Assembly (NCBI GenBank): GCA_002083655.1
Contig: MSXR01000015.1
Span: 62,353 to 126,352, forward strand
Source: Proteobacteria bacterium ST_bin14
GTDB taxonomy: Bacteria > Pseudomonadota > Alphaproteobacteria > Sphingomonadales > Sphingomonadaceae
Direction: 5' to 3'
DNA: 64,000 nucleotides
A program made the position numbers and the translations under genes. Shown piece by piece: positions 24,712 to 33,062 of the stretch. Within the stretch, counting starts at the first letter, position 1. The number at the start of each line of letters is the position of its first letter. The notes under the pieces are model-generated. The model saw only the letters and a program-made list of their open reading frames with translations. It was not told where the DNA came from and searched no databases.

Positions 24712-25145
24712 GCGGGCCTCCAAGCGCTGGGGGCAGCGCGGCGGGATTGTTCCACGCAGCAATGCTGGCCGCGCTGCGGGCGGATGCGGCGTTTGGGGGC
24801 ATGCTGAACGGCGTGTTCGAAGGCCCGGCGGTGCAGGCAACCGCACCCTATGCCGAACTGGGCGAGCTGCTGGCCACCGATTGGGGCGCCAAGGCGCTGG
24901 CGGGAATGGAGCTGCGCCCCGCCATCATCATCCGTGACCGTGCCGAAGGGCCTGGCCGGCTGCACGCGCTGGCAGCAGCGGCTGATACGGCGATGGCGGC
25001 GATCCCCGCCGCGCTTGGCACTCCCGAAGGCGGGGCATGGCAGATCGCCAGCCTGGCGCTGCTGCGATCGCGCATCATCCGCGACGGGCCGGGGGCGTGG
25101 GTGGCGATCGTCGAACACCGGGTGCGCATATTTCAGGCAAATTGA
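24708..25145 (+). CDS. DUF3168 tail terminator (GTA g8)
   Basis: A 145-aa DUF3168 protein: LFHAAMLAALRADAAFGGML, YAELGELLATDW, HALAAAADTAMAAIPAAL and a C-terminal VAIVEHRVRIFQAN strand. Tail terminators cap the tail tube and join it to the connector. It overlaps the preceding gene by 4 bp; GGAGA right after its stop serves the tail tube gene. Confidence 0.87.
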   Translation: MSGPPSAGGSAAGLFHAAMLAALRADAAFGGMLNGVFEGPAVQATAPYAELGELLATDWGAKALAGMELRPAIIIRDRAEGPGRLHALAAAADTAMAAIPAALGTPEGGAWQIASLALLRSRIIRDGPGAWVAIVEHRVRIFQAN

Positions 25146-25156
25146 GGAGAATGAAC

Positions 25157-25564
25157 ATGGCAGCGGAAAAAGGCAGCGCCTTTTTGCTAAAGGTCGGCAA
25201 TGGCGGATCGCCGATTACCTATGCGACAATGGCCGGGCTGCGGACCACCCAGCTATCGATCAACGGCGAAGCCGTGGCGATCACGTCGAAGGATTCGGGC
25301 GCGTGGCGTGAATTGCTATCGGGCGCGGGGGTGCGATCGGTCAGCGTGTCGGCCGCTGGCGTGTTCACGGGCTCTGCCGCCGAATTGCGGATCAAGGCCA
25401 ATGCGCTGGCCGGGGTGATCGACGATTACCGGCTGAGCTTTGAAAGCGGCGAAACGCTGACCGGGCGGTTCCTGGTGACGCGGCTTGATTATGCCGGGGA
25501 TTACAATGGCGAGCGCAGCTACACGCTCAATCTGGAAAGCTCTGGCGCGGTGGTGAGCGCATGA
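25157..25564 (+). CDS. GTA major tail (tube) protein (g9)
   Basis: 135 aa: AFLLKVGNGGSPITYATMAG, LSINGEAVAITSKDSGAWRE, AGVRSVSVSAAGVFTGSAAE and YNGERSYTLNLESSGAV. This is the classic siphophage/GTA tube fold and signature. GGAGA sits 6 bp before the ATG at 25157, preferred over an ATG at 25151 that touches the Shine-Dalgarno site. The stop overlaps the next gene. Confidence 0.92.
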   Translation: MAAEKGSAFLLKVGNGGSPITYATMAGLRTTQLSINGEAVAITSKDSGAWRELLSGAGVRSVSVSAAGVFTGSAAELRIKANALAGVIDDYRLSFESGETLTGRFLVTRLDYAGDYNGERSYTLNLESSGAVVSA

Positions 25565-25911
25565 GCGGCAGCGAGCCGGCGATGGCGACCCCCGCCGCAA
25601 ACCCCGCAGCAAATCCGGCTCGGGGCGAGGCGATGTTGCGGGTGGCGGGCGTTTGCACCGTGCTGCGCCCCAGTTTTCAGGCGCTGGTTGCCGCTGAGCA
25701 GGAACTGGGGCCGCTGTTCGCGGTGGTTGAACGCGCGGCGGAGGGTCGGCTGGGGCTGGGCGAAATGGTGGCGCTATTCTGGCACTGCCTGGCCGCGCCG
25801 CCTGAGGGGATGACCCGCGCGCAATTTGGTGAGGGCGTGGCGGCGGCGGGGCTGGCGCAGGCGACACCCGTGCTGCGCGTCCTGCTGGGGCAGATATTGT
25901 CGGGTCGATGA
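25561..25911 (+). CDS. GTA gene g10-type tail assembly chaperone
   Basis: 116 aa: RVAGVCTVLRPSFQALVAAE, VVERAAEGRLGLGEMVALFW and FGEGVAAAGLAQATPVLRVL match the GTA gp10 / tail-tube chaperone (TAC_3-like) pattern. It probably keeps tape measure and tube proteins in an assembly-ready state. Four-base overlaps with both neighbours. Confidence 0.85.
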   Translation: MSGSEPAMATPAANPAANPARGEAMLRVAGVCTVLRPSFQALVAAEQELGPLFAVVERAAEGRLGLGEMVALFWHCLAAPPEGMTRAQFGEGVAAAGLAQATPVLRVLLGQILSGR

Positions 25912-26108
25912 GTTTTGCCGATGCTGCCGCCCGGCTGGCGGGCCTGGCCGGTGCCTTGCTTGGTTGGTCGCCTGACCAGTTTTGGCGCGCGACCCCGGCA
26001 GAGCTTGGCGCGGTGCTGACCGCGCTGGCGGGCGATGCGCCTCTGCCCCTGCCACCGCCAAGCCGCGAACACATCGCGCAGATGATGGAGGCTTTTCCCG
26101 ATGGATGA
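25908..26108 (+). CDS. Second tail assembly chaperone (GTA g10.1-like)
   Basis: 66 aa: ARLAGLAGALLGWSPDQFWR, ATPAELGAVLTALAGD and HIAQMMEAFPDG. W-x-P-x-x-F-W and the following helix are the signature of the small phage tail assembly chaperone in GTAs. It overlaps g10 by 4 bp and the tape measure gene by 8 bp. Confidence 0.87.
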   Translation: MSFADAAARLAGLAGALLGWSPDQFWRATPAELGAVLTALAGDAPLPLPPPSREHIAQMMEAFPDG

Positions 26109-26679
26109 AGAAATTGACCGGCTGGTCGTGCGGATCCGTGCCGACACCAGCGGCTTTACCCGCGATATCGAGGAGATTCGCGGCACGTTAACCGGGCCAC
26201 TCGAACGCGGGGCGGATGCGGCCGGGCGCGGGATTGAAAATGCGCTGCTGCGGGCGGTGCGGACGGGCAAAGTGGGTTTTGAGGATTTGAAGCGGCTCGC
26301 TTTGTCCGTCCTTGGCGAGATCGCGACGAGCGCCATTCGTGGCGGGCTGGATTCGCTATTTGGTGGCGGGCGCGGGGGGTTGGGCGGGGTGATCAGCGGG
26401 CTGATCGGCGCACCTGGTCGCGCGACGGGCGGGCCAGTGTCTCCCGGGCGGGCCTATATGGTGGGGGAGCGCGGGCCTGAACTGTTCGTGCCCACCAGCA
26501 GCGGGCGGGTGGATAGCGGGATGGGCGGCGGCGGCGCGCGCGATGTGCGGATCGCGATCACCATCAATACGGGCAATGCCGGCCAGCCGGGCGGCAGCGA
26601 TGCACCGCAAGCGCTTGCCCGCTCAAGCCGGCAGGTCGCGCGCGCGGTACGCGCTGCGATTTTGGGGGCAGAAAGCTGA
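26101..26679 (+). CDS. GTA short tape measure protein (g11)
   Basis: 192 aa: DEEIDRLVVRIRADTSGFTR at the N-terminus, a helix, a glycine-rich hydrophobic centre (LFGGGRGGLGGVISGLIGAP) and RAYMVGERGPELFVPTSSGR, the common C-terminal tape measure motif. The short length, against 600-1,500 aa in siphophages, fits the short GTA tail. Its last base is shared with the next start (TGATG). Confidence 0.9.
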   Translation: MDEEIDRLVVRIRADTSGFTRDIEEIRGTLTGPLERGADAAGRGIENALLRAVRTGKVGFEDLKRLALSVLGEIATSAIRGGLDSLFGGGRGGLGGVISGLIGAPGRATGGPVSPGRAYMVGERGPELFVPTSSGRVDSGMGGGGARDVRIAITINTGNAGQPGGSDAPQALARSSRQVARAVRAAILGAES

Positions 26680-28976
26680 TGGGCTATTGGCTGGCGACCG
26701 AGCGGACTGTGCAGGAAGAAGGCGTTATCTCGCGCTTTGATCCGCGTTTCTGGACGGTCAATTTCCCGCGCCCGATGATGGCCAGTGTGGTGACGACGGC
26801 GCCAGATGCGCTGCGTGTCGATGCGGTGTTTTACCGCGCCGATGATCTGGCCGGGCTGATCTGGGCAAGCGTGGATGAGATTGATCATCCCTTGCTTCGG
26901 TATGAAACCGCGCGCGATTATCGCGGGTGCAGCGTGCGGTTTCGCTGGCAATCGGCGGGTGTGATGCCGCTGGATGCGGTGAACGGCCCCACGCTGACGA
27001 TTGAGGGGCGCGATGCAGCGGGCAACCAGCGCGCCTGGTTTGTGCGATTGTGGAACTATGCCAGCGGCACCCCCGATGATGCGGTGATCGCGATTGATTT
27101 TGCCGCATTGGACGGTGGGTTTTTGTTGCCGGAAGAGGCCGATCCGGTCTGGGCAGGCGATGTCGACCGGATGTTCGTGTCGATTGTGCCGCCTTCTTAC
27201 AGCGGTGCGGCGGCGATGTTGGCGGCACCGGCTGAGGCATCGGTAATCGTGAGCGACATCGTGTGTGATGGCCCCGGTGCGGTGCTGGCAATTGGTGATG
27301 TGATCGTGCCCGAACACGGCCTGGGCATCGCCAGCGGCTATGACGATAGTTACAATGTCACGCCCGCCCGGCTGCTGCGGGCCGCGCTGATGCTCGGCTA
27401 TCGCGGCGATATCGTCCATTATGTCGGGATGAGCCATTACCTGCGGCTCGAAGCCAATGCGGGCGGGCTTTATGCCAGCCTGGCGGGCGGCGCGATCAAC
27501 GTTGCGGCGGCGGCGTGGCACCGCGATTTTGCCGCGCGGGCAAAGGCGCTGGGCTTTGGTGTCATCTGGTCGCTCAGCTATGAATTATTTGACGCGCATT
27601 GCTGGGGCGACTGGAAACAGCGCACCTCAGGTGGCAGCCCGGCGCTGACCGGCTGGGTGCCGCCATCCACCTTGTTATCGCCAGCGCATGCAGGCGCGAT
27701 GGGGTATCTGCATCAGGTGGCGCAGGCCTTTATCGCGATTGGGGTGGCAGCGGGGCTGGCGCCCCAATTTCAAGTCGGTGAGCCGTGGTGGTGGGTGATG
27801 CCCGATGGCCGCCCCTGCCTTTATGATGATGCAGCGCGCGCTGCCTTTGGGGGATCACCGCCCGTAATCGCCGATGTGCGGGGGGCAAAGTCTGCCGCCG
27901 AAATCGCGTTGATGGATCAAGCGGGGCAAATCCTTGCGGCATCAACCGCAGCGTTAATTGGGGCGGTGCGGGCAGTGGCACCGGCATGTGAGAGCCTGTT
28001 GCTCGCCTATCTGCCCAGTATCCTGGATGCCGCTGCCCCCGATGTGCAGCGCATGAACTTGCCGATCGGTTGGGCGCGCCCGGCATTCGATGTGTTGCAG
28101 CTGGAGGATTATGATTGGGCGGCCACCGGCAACAGCGCTGCGACCAATCGCGCCCTGGCGCTGGCGGGCGCGCGGCTTGGCTATCCGCCGGGGGAGCAGC
28201 ATTATCTGGCGGGGTTTGTGCTTCGCCCCGAACAAGCCGCTGCCTGGCGCGCGATTGATGCAGCCGCAGCGGCAGCGCGCGCACGCGGCACCGCGCAGAC
28301 CTTTATCTGGGCGCTGCCCCAGGTGCTTCGCGACGGCTTTGTCCATTTCGATGAGGGAGAGGCGGATATGGCGCCGTTCGATGATGTGCTGTTTCCGCTT
28401 GCGCTGGGCCGCGAGGCAGAGGTGACGCCCGAATTTTCTACCGCGATTGTGACGAGCGCAGGCGGCGCCGAAGTGCGTAATGCCAGTTGGAGCAGCGCGC
28501 GGACCCGGTATGATGTTGGCCCCGGCATCCGTTCGGAAAGCGATATTGCCGCCTTGCTGGCGTTTTTTCGGGCGCGGATGGGGCCCGCGCGGGGCTTTCG
28601 CCTGCGCGATCCGTTCGACCATCAATCGGCACCGGCCAGTATTGCGCCGGGCGACCAGCGGATCGGCACGGGCGATGGCACCAACAGCCGCTTTGCGCTG
28701 ATCAAGCATTATGAGGCGAGCGCGCGCCGGATTACCCGGCCTGTTGCGGGCAGCGTGCGGGTCGCGGTGGGCGGCGTGGAGACGGCGGCGTTCACGCTGG
28801 AAGATGGCGGATGGGTGGTGCTTGATACCGCCCCTGCCGCCGGGCTGGCAGTAACGGCGGGCTATGTGTTCGATGTCGCGGTGCGGTTTGCGGACGATAG
28901 TCTGAGCGTCAACCGCGCCACTTTTCTGGCTGGTGCTGCCCCCAGCGTGGCGCTGATCGAAATTCGGGAGGGTTGA
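26679..28976 (+). CDS. GTA distal tail protein: TIM-barrel/sheath-like domain fused to DUF2460 (g12)
   Basis: 765 aa. Roughly residues 1-570 form a large domain (YWLATERTVQEEGVISRFDP, IGDVIVPEHGLGIASGYDDS, IVHYVGMSHYLRLEANAGG, LGFGVIWSLSYELFDAHCW, QVGEPWWWVMPDG) resembling phage TIM-barrel or non-contractile tail sheath-type proteins. The C-terminal about 190 residues are a DUF2460 distal tail domain (YDVGPGIRSESDIAALLAFF, ARGFRLRDPFDHQSA). R. capsulatus g12 is only the short DUF2460 part. No stop or frameshift separates the parts. Confidence 0.82.
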   Translation: MGYWLATERTVQEEGVISRFDPRFWTVNFPRPMMASVVTTAPDALRVDAVFYRADDLAGLIWASVDEIDHPLLRYETARDYRGCSVRFRWQSAGVMPLDAVNGPTLTIEGRDAAGNQRAWFVRLWNYASGTPDDAVIAIDFAALDGGFLLPEEADPVWAGDVDRMFVSIVPPSYSGAAAMLAAPAEASVIVSDIVCDGPGAVLAIGDVIVPEHGLGIASGYDDSYNVTPARLLRAALMLGYRGDIVHYVGMSHYLRLEANAGGLYASLAGGAINVAAAAWHRDFAARAKALGFGVIWSLSYELFDAHCWGDWKQRTSGGSPALTGWVPPSTLLSPAHAGAMGYLHQVAQAFIAIGVAAGLAPQFQVGEPWWWVMPDGRPCLYDDAARAAFGGSPPVIADVRGAKSAAEIALMDQAGQILAASTAALIGAVRAVAPACESLLLAYLPSILDAAAPDVQRMNLPIGWARPAFDVLQLEDYDWAATGNSAATNRALALAGARLGYPPGEQHYLAGFVLRPEQAAAWRAIDAAAAAARARGTAQTFIWALPQVLRDGFVHFDEGEADMAPFDDVLFPLALGREAEVTPEFSTAIVTSAGGAEVRNASWSSARTRYDVGPGIRSESDIAALLAFFRARMGPARGFRLRDPFDHQSAPASIAPGDQRIGTGDGTNSRFALIKHYEASARRITRPVAGSVRVAVGGVETAAFTLEDGGWVVLDTAPAAGLAVTAGYVFDVAVRFADDSLSVNRATFLAGAAPSVALIEIREG

Positions 28977-29789
28977 ATGACCGATTTTCTGTCGGGCGCC
29001 CTGACCACAATCGCGCTGTGCTGGCGGATTGAGCGGCGCGACGGCATTGCCATCGGGCTGACCGATCACGACCGCGATCTGGTGATCGATGGCATCATCC
29101 ACCGCGCCGCGCCGGGCATGACGCCGTCTGCCATTACGCGCACCGACACGCTGGAACCCGATACGATGGACGTGGCCGGGGCGCTATCAAGCACGGCGAT
29201 TACCGAGGCTGACCTGCTCGCCGGGCGGTGGGATGGCGCGCGGGTAACGATTTTTGCGGTCGACTGGACCGGTGGCGAAGGCCGGGTGGATCTGGGTGAG
29301 GGCCAGATTGGCGCGGTGGAATTACGCGATGGCGGCTTTACCGCTGAACTGCGCGGGGCGGGCGCGGCGCTTGATGGCCCGGTGGTGGAGGAAACATCCC
29401 CCGAATGCCGCGCCGATCTGGGCGACAAAAGGTGCCGGGTGTCGATGGCGGGACGCCGCCAGTTGGCCCGTGTCGTCGCGATTTATGGCCAGCGGGTGAC
29501 GCTGGACGTGCCAGAGCGGGCGGCGGGGGCCAATGCGCTGGGGCTGCTGCGCTGGATTACCGGCCATAATAGCGGGCTGAGCAGCGCGGTTGCGGCGTCG
29601 GACGGTGATGTCGTCACGTTGCGGTCGGCGCCGGTGCTGCCGGTCGAGCCGGGTGTGATGGTTGAGCTGACCGAGGGGTGCGACAAAAGCCTGGCGACCT
29701 GCGCCGCGCGCTTTGCCAACGCAGCCAATTTTCGGGGGGAACCCTATTTGCCGGGCATCGACCTGCTGACCCGCTATCCCGGGGCATGA
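28977..29789 (+). CDS. GTA DUF2163 / BR0599-type tail hub protein (g13)
   Basis: 270 aa: TTIALCWRIERRDGIAIGLT, DHDRDLVIDG, EPDTMDVAGALSSTAITEAD, ETSPECRADLGDKRCRVSMA and EGCDKSLATCAARFANAANF with paired cysteines that may bind a metal or iron-sulfur centre, as proposed for the R. capsulatus particle. The ATG is directly next to the g12 stop. It forms the baseplate hub. Confidence 0.9.
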   Translation: MTDFLSGALTTIALCWRIERRDGIAIGLTDHDRDLVIDGIIHRAAPGMTPSAITRTDTLEPDTMDVAGALSSTAITEADLLAGRWDGARVTIFAVDWTGGEGRVDLGEGQIGAVELRDGGFTAELRGAGAALDGPVVEETSPECRADLGDKRCRVSMAGRRQLARVVAIYGQRVTLDVPERAAGANALGLLRWITGHNSGLSSAVAASDGDVVTLRSAPVLPVEPGVMVELTEGCDKSLATCAARFANAANFRGEPYLPGIDLLTRYPGA

Positions 29790-30223
29790 GCAGCGCGGTG
29801 GTGGCGGCAGCGCGCCGGGCGATCGGCGTGCGGTTCCGCCTTCATGGTCGCGACCCGGCTTACGGGCTTGATTGCGTGGGGCTGGCCGCGCTGGCGATCA
29901 GGGCCGGGGCGATCAGGGCAGGCGGCGGGCAAACACTCATCCCCACCGGCTATGCCTTGCGCAGCGGTGACAGCGATGCCGCCGCTGCGATGATCGAAGC
30001 GGCCGGGTTGATCCGCGCAGACCATGGCCAGCCCAGCACTCAGGCCGGCGATCTGCTGTTGTGCCGGGCCGGGCCGGGCCAATTGCATCTGGTGATCGAC
30101 AGCGGCGCGCCGGGCGGCGGCTTTATCCATGCCGATGCGCAGCTTCGCCGGGTGGTGGAACGACCCGGCCCGCCACCCTGGCCCGTCATCGGCCGGTGGC
30201 GGCGGGCGCAGATAGAGGAATAA
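29786..30223 (+). CDS. GTA NlpC/P60 cell-wall peptidase (g14)
   Basis: A 145-aa NlpC/P60 fold. Catalytic Cys30 lies in YGLDCVGL, His101 in GQLHLVID and a third polar residue His115 in GGFIHAD. It is presumed to cut peptidoglycan stem peptides at the baseplate during DNA entry. The ATGA overlap with g13 fixes the start at 29786. Confidence 0.92.
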   Translation: MSSAVVAAARRAIGVRFRLHGRDPAYGLDCVGLAALAIRAGAIRAGGGQTLIPTGYALRSGDSDAAAAMIEAAGLIRADHGQPSTQAGDLLLCRAGPGQLHLVIDSGAPGGGFIHADAQLRRVVERPGPPPWPVIGRWRRAQIEE

Positions 30224-30226
30224 TCC

Positions 30227-32416
30227 ATGGCAACATTGATCCTGACCGCGGTTGGCACCGTGCTGGGTGGACCGATTGGCGCGGCGATTGGTGCGATTGC
30301 CGGCCAGGTGATCGACCAGAATATAGTGTTCAAGCCGAGTGGTCGGCAGGGGCCGCGCCTGACCGAGCTGGCCGTGCAGACATCATCCTATGGCACGCCT
30401 GTTCCGCAACTCTTTGGCGCGATGCGGGTGGCGGGCACGGTGATCTGGTCGACCGACCTGACCGAATCCAAGAAAAAAGCCAGCGGTGGCAAGGGTCAGC
30501 CGGGCACCACCAGTTTCAGCTATGCCGCGTCATTCGCGGTCCTATTGTCGGCACGCGCGATAACCGATGTTGGCCGGATCTGGGCGGACGGCAAGCTGTT
30601 GCGCGGGGCGGGCGGCGATTGGAAGGCCAGCACCGGCTTTCGCGTCCACCGCGGCGGCGAGGACCAGTCCCCCGATCCGTTGATTGCAGCAGCGGAAGGG
30701 GCCGGATTGGCACCGGCGCACCGCGGCTATGCCTATGTCGTCTTCGAAATGCTGCAGCTGGCTGATTACGGCAATCGTATCCCCTCGCTCACCTTTGAGG
30801 TGATCGCTGATCCTGGCCCGGTGGCGCTGGGTGCGATTGCCGGGTCGATCAGCGATGGCAAAATTGATGGCGGCGCGGTGACGATGCCCGTCACCGGCTT
30901 TTCGGCCTATGGGGATAGTATTCGCGGCGTTGCGGAAATGCTTGCCAGCGCCGGCGGTGCCTGGTTCTCGCCGCAAGGCAACCGCCTGGCGATGCGGGAT
31001 GCAGGTGAAGGCGCGATCGCGATCAGCGATAGCGGTGCATCGGCTGGGCGGGGGCGGGGCCAGCGGGGCCAGCGCTCGATTGCGGCCATCGGCACTGTGC
31101 CGCAAACCATCACCATCGCGCATTATGATCCGGCACGCGATTACCAAACCGGGCTGCAGCGGGCGCGGCGGCCGGGTGCGGGCAGGCGCAGTGACCGGAT
31201 CGAGCTGCCCGCCGCGATTGAGGCGGGGATGGCCAAGGCGATTGCCGGACGCGCCTTGGCCCGCGCCGAGGCGGGCCGGGAGCGGCGCGGGGTGGCGCTT
31301 GATTGGCGCGCGCTGCGGATCGTGCCGGGCGATGTCGTGTCGTTAGCAGGCGATGGCGGTGCGGGCAGCGCGGGGCGCTGGCGGGTGACGCGCTGGTCGC
31401 TGGAGGCGATGGTGGTGATGCTGGAGCTGATCCGGTTGGATGATGGGGATGCCGCTTCCCCGTCGCCGCTGTCGGCCAGCTCCGGTCGCGTCCTGGCCGA
31501 TACTGATTCGGTGCACGGCCCGACGATCATGCACCTGTTCGAACTGCCGGCGCTGGACGACCGGATTTTCGAGGCGCCGCGCCTGTTGGTTGCCGCTGCG
31601 GGAACCGAACCGGGCTGGCGGCGCGCGGCGCTGTTGTTGAGCACCGACGGCGGCATGCGCTGGACTTCGGCGGGCAGCACGGCAGCCCCCGCAACCTTGG
31701 GCGTGCTGGCATCCGCCGCCCCGGCCGCCCCGGCCACGCTGCGCGATCTTTCAACCGTGATCGACATCGATTTGGTGCATGGCGGCATGGCCTTGGCATC
31801 GGCAGATGATGCAGCACTCGATTCGGGGGCCAATTTGGCGCTGCTGGGGAATGAGTTGATCCAGTTCGGGCTGGCGACACAAATGGGTGCCACGCGCTGG
31901 CGATTACGCCGCTTGCTGCGCGGGCGGCGCGGGACCGAGGCGGCAATCGCTGGCCACGCCGTGGGTGATCGATTCGTCTTGATCGACCCCGATGATCTGG
32001 CGGCGATTGATTTGCCGCTAACCGCCACCGGATCGACCGTGCAGATGCTGGCATCAGGCATCGGCGACGGTGCCGGCCCGGTTGCGGCGGCAATCATGCC
32101 CAGCGGCGTTTCCGTGCGCCCGCCGTCACCGGTGCATGTGCAGGCGCGGATTGCCGGGGGCGATCTGGCGATCAGCTGGGTTCGGCGCAGCCGCGCGGGC
32201 TGGCGGTGGATTGACGGTGCCGATGCGCGGCTGGCCGAGGAAGCCGAAGCCTATGCAATCACGATTGCTTCGCCGGGCTATCCCGAACGACGAATCGATA
32301 CGACCGCGCCGGGCATTGTCATTGCTGATGACCTGCACGTCAGCGGCACGACCATTGCCGTCTGCCAGCGTGGATCCAACGGCGAATCACCCCGCACCAT
32401 ACTGACCCTGCCATAA
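30227..32416 (+). CDS. GTA g15-type baseplate/receptor-interaction protein, short form
   Basis: 729 aa. The N-terminus is a classic g15 start (ATLILTAVGTVLGGPIGAAI, RLTELAVQTSSYGTPVPQLF, GTVIWSTDLTESKKKASGGK, DVGRIWADGKLLRG). Later parts match the phage-tail_3 region (LLSTDGGMRWTSAG, GNELIQFGLATQMGATRWRL, RLLRGRRGTE). R. capsulatus g15 is about 1,300 aa and carries a TIM barrel after the N-terminal domain. That block is missing here, while the g12 protein is longer by a similar amount. Confidence 0.87.
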   Translation: MATLILTAVGTVLGGPIGAAIGAIAGQVIDQNIVFKPSGRQGPRLTELAVQTSSYGTPVPQLFGAMRVAGTVIWSTDLTESKKKASGGKGQPGTTSFSYAASFAVLLSARAITDVGRIWADGKLLRGAGGDWKASTGFRVHRGGEDQSPDPLIAAAEGAGLAPAHRGYAYVVFEMLQLADYGNRIPSLTFEVIADPGPVALGAIAGSISDGKIDGGAVTMPVTGFSAYGDSIRGVAEMLASAGGAWFSPQGNRLAMRDAGEGAIAISDSGASAGRGRGQRGQRSIAAIGTVPQTITIAHYDPARDYQTGLQRARRPGAGRRSDRIELPAAIEAGMAKAIAGRALARAEAGRERRGVALDWRALRIVPGDVVSLAGDGGAGSAGRWRVTRWSLEAMVVMLELIRLDDGDAASPSPLSASSGRVLADTDSVHGPTIMHLFELPALDDRIFEAPRLLVAAAGTEPGWRRAALLLSTDGGMRWTSAGSTAAPATLGVLASAAPAAPATLRDLSTVIDIDLVHGGMALASADDAALDSGANLALLGNELIQFGLATQMGATRWRLRRLLRGRRGTEAAIAGHAVGDRFVLIDPDDLAAIDLPLTATGSTVQMLASGIGDGAGPVAAAIMPSGVSVRPPSPVHVQARIAGGDLAISWVRRSRAGWRWIDGADARLAEEAEAYAITIASPGYPERRIDTTAPGIVIADDLHVSGTTIAVCQRGSNGESPRTILTLP

Positions 32417-32432
32417 CGATCTGGAGACCCCG

Positions 32433-32936
32433 ATGACTGACGATCAGACCGCCAGATTCGCGCTGCCCATGCTGCAACCGGGCCAGGCGCAAAAGGAATT
32501 GTATCATAATGAAGCATTGGTGCTGCTGGATATCGCCGTGCAGGCCAGCGTGGTCGCCGTGGGTCAAAATAGCCCACCACCCAGCCCGGCACTGGGGGCA
32601 TGCTGGGTCGTGGGGGCTGCCCCTACGGGGGGCTGGGCGGGGGAAGCGCACCGACTCGCCGGGTGGACTGGCGGCGGTTGGCGTTTCGTCGCGCCGGTTG
32701 ACGGGATGACGGTGTGGAGCGTCGCTGACGCCCTGGAAGCGCAATTTATCGCCGGATCATGGGTGGTTGGCCAGACCAGGTCGGCACGGCTGTTGATTGC
32801 CGGCACGCCAGTTGTTGGGCCGCAACGCGCCGCAATTGCGCCCCCGCTTGGCGGAACCACCGTTGATAGCGAGGCGCGGGCAGCAGTGAGCGCGATTTTA
32901 TCAGCATTGGCAGGCCATGGATTGATCGCCAGCTAG
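32433..32936 (+). CDS. DUF2793 family protein at GTA cluster end
   Basis: 167 aa: RFALPMLQPGQAQKELYHNE, ALVLLDIAVQASV, WVVGAAPTGGWAGEAHRLAG and TVWSVADALEAQFIAGSWVV. This is DUF2793, found at the 3' end of GTA and prophage tail clusters and possibly a fibre or tip accessory. It lies 16 bp after g15 with a GGAGA-like site, and is the last gene of the cluster. Confidence 0.85.
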   Translation: MTDDQTARFALPMLQPGQAQKELYHNEALVLLDIAVQASVVAVGQNSPPPSPALGACWVVGAAPTGGWAGEAHRLAGWTGGGWRFVAPVDGMTVWSVADALEAQFIAGSWVVGQTRSARLLIAGTPVVGPQRAAIAPPLGGTTVDSEARAAVSAILSALAGHGLIAS

Positions 32937-33062
32937 CGCGATCGTCCCGCGTTTGTGGCCTTTTCGTCACAGTGCGCGGTATTTGCGCGCTTGCGTGGAA
33001 ACCAACCTTTGATTAGGGAGTTGGTGCTGTCCGTAGTGACACTCAAGATAAGGGGATTTATG

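Larger units (their letters stand above)
16046..32936 (+). other. Gene transfer agent (GTA) structural gene cluster
   Basis: About 16.9 kb of mostly overlapping plus-strand genes in the order TerS-like, TerL, [two-gene insertion], portal, DUF6127, protease, capsid, spike base, spike, connector, small protein, tail terminator, tail tube, two chaperones, short tape measure, distal tail, DUF2163 hub, NlpC/P60, g15-like, DUF2793. This follows R. capsulatus GTA g1-g15. There is no integrase, repressor, replication, lysis or attachment site. The short tape measure (192 aa) fits a GTA-sized tail. Particle production is inferred, not shown. Confidence 0.9.

Noticed and set aside
27954..29102. Minus-strand 382-codon frame opposite g12/g13
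   Set aside because: Shadow of the real tail genes; no recognisable motif, and composition typical of antisense GC-rich frames.
16046..32936. Active temperate prophage
   Set aside because: No integrase, repressor, replication, lysis gene or flanking attachment repeats were found, and gene order follows GTAs. Genes beyond the window were not available, but none would be expected inside the cluster.
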